DNA from: Candidatus Nomurabacteria bacterium
Lineage (GTDB): Bacteria; Patescibacteriota; Minisyncoccia; Phycocordibacterales; PALSA-1337
Reading direction: 5' to 3'
Length of the DNA stretch: 15,906 nucleotides
Assembly: GCA_943354625.1 (NCBI GenBank)
Contig: CALRCS010000007.1
Span: forward strand, 1-15,906
This document shows positions 13,617 through 15,906 of this stretch, piece after piece (within the stretch, counting starts at the first letter, position 1; every line of letters starts with the position of its first letter). Under the pieces are notes generated by a model. That model was not told the origin of the DNA and searched no databases. It saw only the letters and a list, made by a program, of their open reading frames with translations. The position numbers and the translations under genes were made by a program.

Positions 13617-14024
13617 TTATTGTGTTGTAAGGTGTCTATGGAGTTCATCAGGCCTCTTTCCGTGGGCTATGTAAAAGTAACGAGTGTCTTTGTCGTTCAT
13701 ATCTAAGAGCTCATCAAATTCGTGGATGTTGAGCGGAACGTTTTTTGCATCTGGCAGAAAAAGACGTCCATAGTTAGTCGAGCAGAATACACCCCTAGCG
13801 ACTCCTACCTTCATATCTGAGTCCAATAAGTTCCACTCACTGTATACTGGAACGCCGAGTGGTCCTATAAGTGGTTGCCAGCAACTTCGGCATATTTGAT
13901 GGCATAGCAGAATCTCTCCTCCACAGTGTGAGCAACTCGGGGCATCACCATTTGGAATTGAAACTGCGAATTTAAAGCTCAAATTTACTCTAAATAAACC
14001 ATTGCTTACTATTTTCGCTTTCAT
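13617..14024 (-). CDS. Cysteine-rich protein of unknown function, predicted CsoR-controlled
   Basis: 135 residues, no family recognised. A cysteine cluster lies at 31-48: C31-x2-C34-x6-C41-x3-C45-x2-C48. This is compatible with a zinc-ribbon (C31/C34 with C45/C48) or with soft-metal binding. C81 and several His near the C terminus (H121, H129, H131) are further potential ligands. There is no signal peptide or membrane segment, so it should be cytoplasmic. The gene has its own terminator and a strong promoter (TTGACT, 17 bp, TATATT) whose spacer contains a CCCATAGGGT box like that before csoR. It would therefore respond to copper together with csoR and the efflux ATPase. Whether it binds copper, zinc or something else cannot be told from the sequence. 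Confidence 0.72.
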   Translation of the reverse strand: MKAKIVSNGLFRVNLSFKFAVSIPNGDAPSCSHCGGEILLCHQICRSCWQPLIGPLGVPVYSEWNLLDSDMKVGVARGVFCSTNYGRLFLPDAKNVPLNIHEFDELLDMNDKDTRYFYIAHGKRPDELHRHLTTQ

Positions 14025-14060
14025 ATTTTTTGTGTTTAAATGTTAGGTGCGTTCATAGGA

Positions 14061-14089
14061 AATATAACCCTATGGGCAATTAAAGTCAA
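14061..14089 (-). promoter_or_regulatory. Promoter with CsoR-type operator for the cysteine-rich protein gene
   Basis: On the minus strand: -35 TTGACT (14084-14089), 17-bp spacer, -10 TATATT (14061-14066). The spacer ends in the box CCCATAGGGT (14067-14076), so a bound repressor would cover the promoter. The predicted transcript has a leader of about 30 nt without a Shine-Dalgarno sequence. Confidence 0.7.
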
Positions 14090-14120
14090 CGAGTAAAGAG
14101 TAAGGCAGTTTTTGTTTTAC

Positions 14121-14150
14121 TTGACTCAATACCCCCATAGGGTATATACT
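14121..14150 (+). promoter_or_regulatory. csoR-copA promoter with CsoR operator, predicted leaderless
   Basis: -35 TTGACT (14121-14126), 18-bp spacer, -10 TATACT (14145-14150). The spacer holds the pseudo-palindrome ATACCCCCATAGGGTAT (14129-14145), a typical CsoR-like operator with a C tract and a G tract. Six bases separate the -10 from ATG 14157. This predicts autorepression of csoR and the ATPase, relieved by Cu(I). Confidence 0.78.
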
Positions 14151-14156
14151 CATGCA

Positions 14157-14420
14157 ATGGACTTATCAAAACAAAAACTTATTAAAAGATTAAAAATAAT
14201 TGAAGGGCAGATTAGGGGATTACAGGATATGATCAATAAAGATGTATATTGTATTGATATAATCACTCAAACATCAGCAGTAAAACAAGCACTTGCTGGT
14301 GTTGAGGATGTTTTAATGGAAAGTCACCTTGGTACATGTGTAGTACATCAAATACAAAAGGGAAAAGAGAAGACTGCCATTGAAGAAATATTAAAAGTTT
14401 ATCAACTTAAAAGAAAATAA
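14157..14420 (+). CDS. csoR: Copper-sensing transcriptional repressor CsoR
   Basis: 87 residues from ATG 14157, the usual size of the all-helical CsoR/RcnR/FrmR family. The N terminus has the DNA-binding segment with RLKIIEGQIRGLQDM (11-25). The Cu(I) ligands of CsoR are all present as Cys32 (in VYCIDI), His57 and Cys61 (in ESHLGTC), which favours a copper sensor over RcnR (Ni/Co) or FrmR (formaldehyde). The protein represses its own operon, and Cu(I) releases it from DNA. An in-frame start at 14112 would translate through the promoter and operator, so I reject it. copA starts five bases after the stop, so the two are co-transcribed. Confidence 0.93.
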   Translation: MDLSKQKLIKRLKIIEGQIRGLQDMINKDVYCIDIITQTSAVKQALAGVEDVLMESHLGTCVVHQIQKGKEKTAIEEILKVYQLKRK

Positions 14421-14425
14421 AATAC

Positions 14426-15906
14426 ATGAATACACCCAAAATATTTAAAATTAAGGGAATGCATTGTGCATCTTGCGCAAGTATTATTGAGAAAATTTTT
14501 AAGAAAACAGAAGGTGTTGAGTCTGCAGAGGTAAACTATGGTACTGAGACTGCAAAAGTGGTTTATGATGAAATGATGACAAACCCACACCACCTTTCAG
14601 GGAAAATAGAAAAGCTTGGGTATTCTCTTGCTATTCCTACAGCTGAAAGTATGGGAATGTCTGCTGATGAACACGCAGCTCATCTAGGGCTAAATCAGTC
14701 AAAAAAGGAAAAGCTTGATGAAATCGCTAGTATGCGAGTAAAGGTTATATCAGTTATTCCACTCGCAATTTTCAGTATATTTATTATGGGTTATGACATG
14801 CTTTCACAATACAGTGTGATTCCTGAAATGAGTTATTTCTTTAAAGAATTTTTTCATCACCTTTTGCCTATTTTTGCTACATATACTTTATTTGTAGTAG
14901 GAAAACCGTATCTTTTCGGTTTTTACCGTTTTATTCGATACGGAAAAGCAAATATGGATACACTTATCGGTATTGGAACATCTGCTGCATTTCTATATAG
15001 TCTTGTAGTTACCTCGTTTGAAGAATCTCTTCGACCTTTTATAAATGTTGATAATACTTACTATGATGTAACAATCGTTGTCATTACTTTTATCGCTTTA
15101 GGAAAATATCTTGAAGCAAGGTCAAAAATAAAAACTGGAGATGCTATAGAAAAGTTACTAAATCTTCAGGCAAAGACAGCTCTGGTAATTCGTGATGGAA
15201 AGGAGATAGAAATTTCAATAAATGATGTAAAGCATGCCGACCTTATCATAGTAAAACCAGGAGCAAAGATTCCAGTAGATGGAGTTGTCACTTTCGGATC
15301 TTCTTTTGTCGATGAGTCAATGGTCACTGGTGAGCCAATGCCTGTCTCTAAAAAAACGGGTGACAGCGTCGTATCTGGCACGATAAATACCACAGGGTCA
15401 TTCACATTCAAAGCAACTAAAGTCGGATCAGAAACACTTCTCGCACAAATCATAAAAATGGTTGAGGAAGCTCAAGGAAGTAAGGCTCCAATCCAGGCTC
15501 TTGCCGATAAGATCTCAAGTGTATTTGTACCAATTACTCTAGCTATTGCTTTTATTACTCTTGCATCATGGCTTTTGATAGGTAGTAGTGTACTTGGATT
15601 TTCGCAGGCTCTTTCATTCGGACTCGTCTCTTTTGTTGGAGTTCTCGTTATCGCTTGTCCATGTGCATTGGGACTGGCCACACCTACAGCCATTATAGTT
15701 GGAGTTGGTAAAGGAGCAAGGGAAGGGATTTTGATCAAAGACGCAGCAACACTTGAAAAACTTCACAAAGTAGATACGGTTATTGTGGATAAAACAGGAA
15801 CTATTACTATAGGTAAACCCACTCTTGTAGATATACAAAACCTTTCAGATTTTAAAGATGATGAATTGATTTCGATCATTAGTTCTCTTGAGAAAAAATC
15901 TGAGCA
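14426..15906 (+). CDS. copA: Cu(+)-exporting P1B-type ATPase, N-terminal 493 residues (cut by window end)
   Basis: The frame is open to the window end. The order of parts is an N-terminal heavy-metal-associated domain with GMHC14ASC17; a linker with His-rich DEHAAHLG (about 81-88); transmembrane helices; the actuator domain with T301-G-E303; the helix with the transport site C411-P-C413 followed by ALGLATPTA; and the phosphorylation motif D455KTGT. CPC in the sixth helix indicates a P1B-1 Cu(I) pump that drives copper out of the cytoplasm. Only the ATP-binding half, with the HP and GDGxND motifs, is outside the window. It starts five bases after csoR without a Shine-Dalgarno sequence, suggesting translational coupling. 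Confidence 0.95.
   Translation, partial: MNTPKIFKIKGMHCASCASIIEKIFKKTEGVESAEVNYGTETAKVVYDEMMTNPHHLSGKIEKLGYSLAIPTAESMGMSADEHAAHLGLNQSKKEKLDEIASMRVKVISVIPLAIFSIFIMGYDMLSQYSVIPEMSYFFKEFFHHLLPIFATYTLFVVGKPYLFGFYRFIRYGKANMDTLIGIGTSAAFLYSLVVTSFEESLRPFINVDNTYYDVTIVVITFIALGKYLEARSKIKTGDAIEKLLNLQAKTALVIRDGKEIEISINDVKHADLIIVKPGAKIPVDGVVTFGSSFVDESMVTGEPMPVSKKTGDSVVSGTINTTGSFTFKATKVGSETLLAQIIKMVEEAQGSKAPIQALADKISSVFVPITLAIAFITLASWLLIGSSVLGFSQALSFGLVSFVGVLVIACPCALGLATPTAIIVGVGKGAREGILIKDAATLEKLHKVDTVIVDKTGTITIGKPTLVDIQNLSDFKDDELISIISSLEKKSE

Noticed and set aside
14112..14156. Longer N terminus for CsoR
   Set aside because: It would run through the -35, operator and -10. The family length and leaderless ATG at 14157 fit better.

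Overview
The window looks like a chromosomal segment of a candidate phyla radiation bacterium (Patescibacteria, probably a Parcubacteria-like lineage). This is inferred from low GC, very tight gene packing with overlapping ends, a type IV pilus cluster with a short-leader pilin of the sort common in that group, a Pif1-like helicase with a C-terminal winged helix, a short glycogen gene set, and almost no Shine-Dalgarno sequences. No rRNA or other taxonomic marker is present, so the assignment is an inference. TGA is not read through in any gene, so the standard bacterial code fits.

Region by region: bases 1-2631 (+) carry the end of a pilus assembly gene (PilC/GspF) followed by four pilin-like genes. 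One of these is a large prepilin-like protein whose head consists of LVIVD-type beta-propeller repeats. Bases 2648-2709 hold a 15-bp direct repeat and a promoter. Bases 2717-3703 (+) encode a membrane-anchored D,D-carboxypeptidase (peptidase S11). Bases 3678-8352 (-) form a glycogen/alpha-glucan operon read as glycogen synthase, GH57 enzyme, alpha-glucan phosphorylase. It is preceded by a HAD-IIB/phosphomannomutase-like gene (8372-9136, -). A 43-bp divergent promoter region separates that gene from a Pif1-like helicase (9180-10838, +). A four-helix membrane protein of unknown function (10835-11311, -) is divergent from a nitronate monooxygenase-like gene (11363-12787, +) that ends in a clear terminator. 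Next come a secreted peptidoglycan-binding-domain protein and a 49-residue DUF5670/lmo0937-like membrane peptide (13345-13494). Two hairpins follow. The last part is a copper module: csoR and a Cu+ P-type ATPase cut by the window end (+), divergent from a cysteine-rich protein of unknown function (13617-14024, -).

Two things stand out. First, five genes have a good -10 hexamer 6-7 nt before the ATG, and a sixth has one 8 nt before it. This predicts leaderless transcription as a common mode here, and it corrects several start sites. Second, the copper region has two near-identical promoters pointing away from each other. Each reads TTGACT-N7-CCCATAGGGT with the -10 immediately or one base after. 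This puts a CsoR-type operator in each spacer and predicts that the unknown cysteine-rich protein belongs to the copper regulon.
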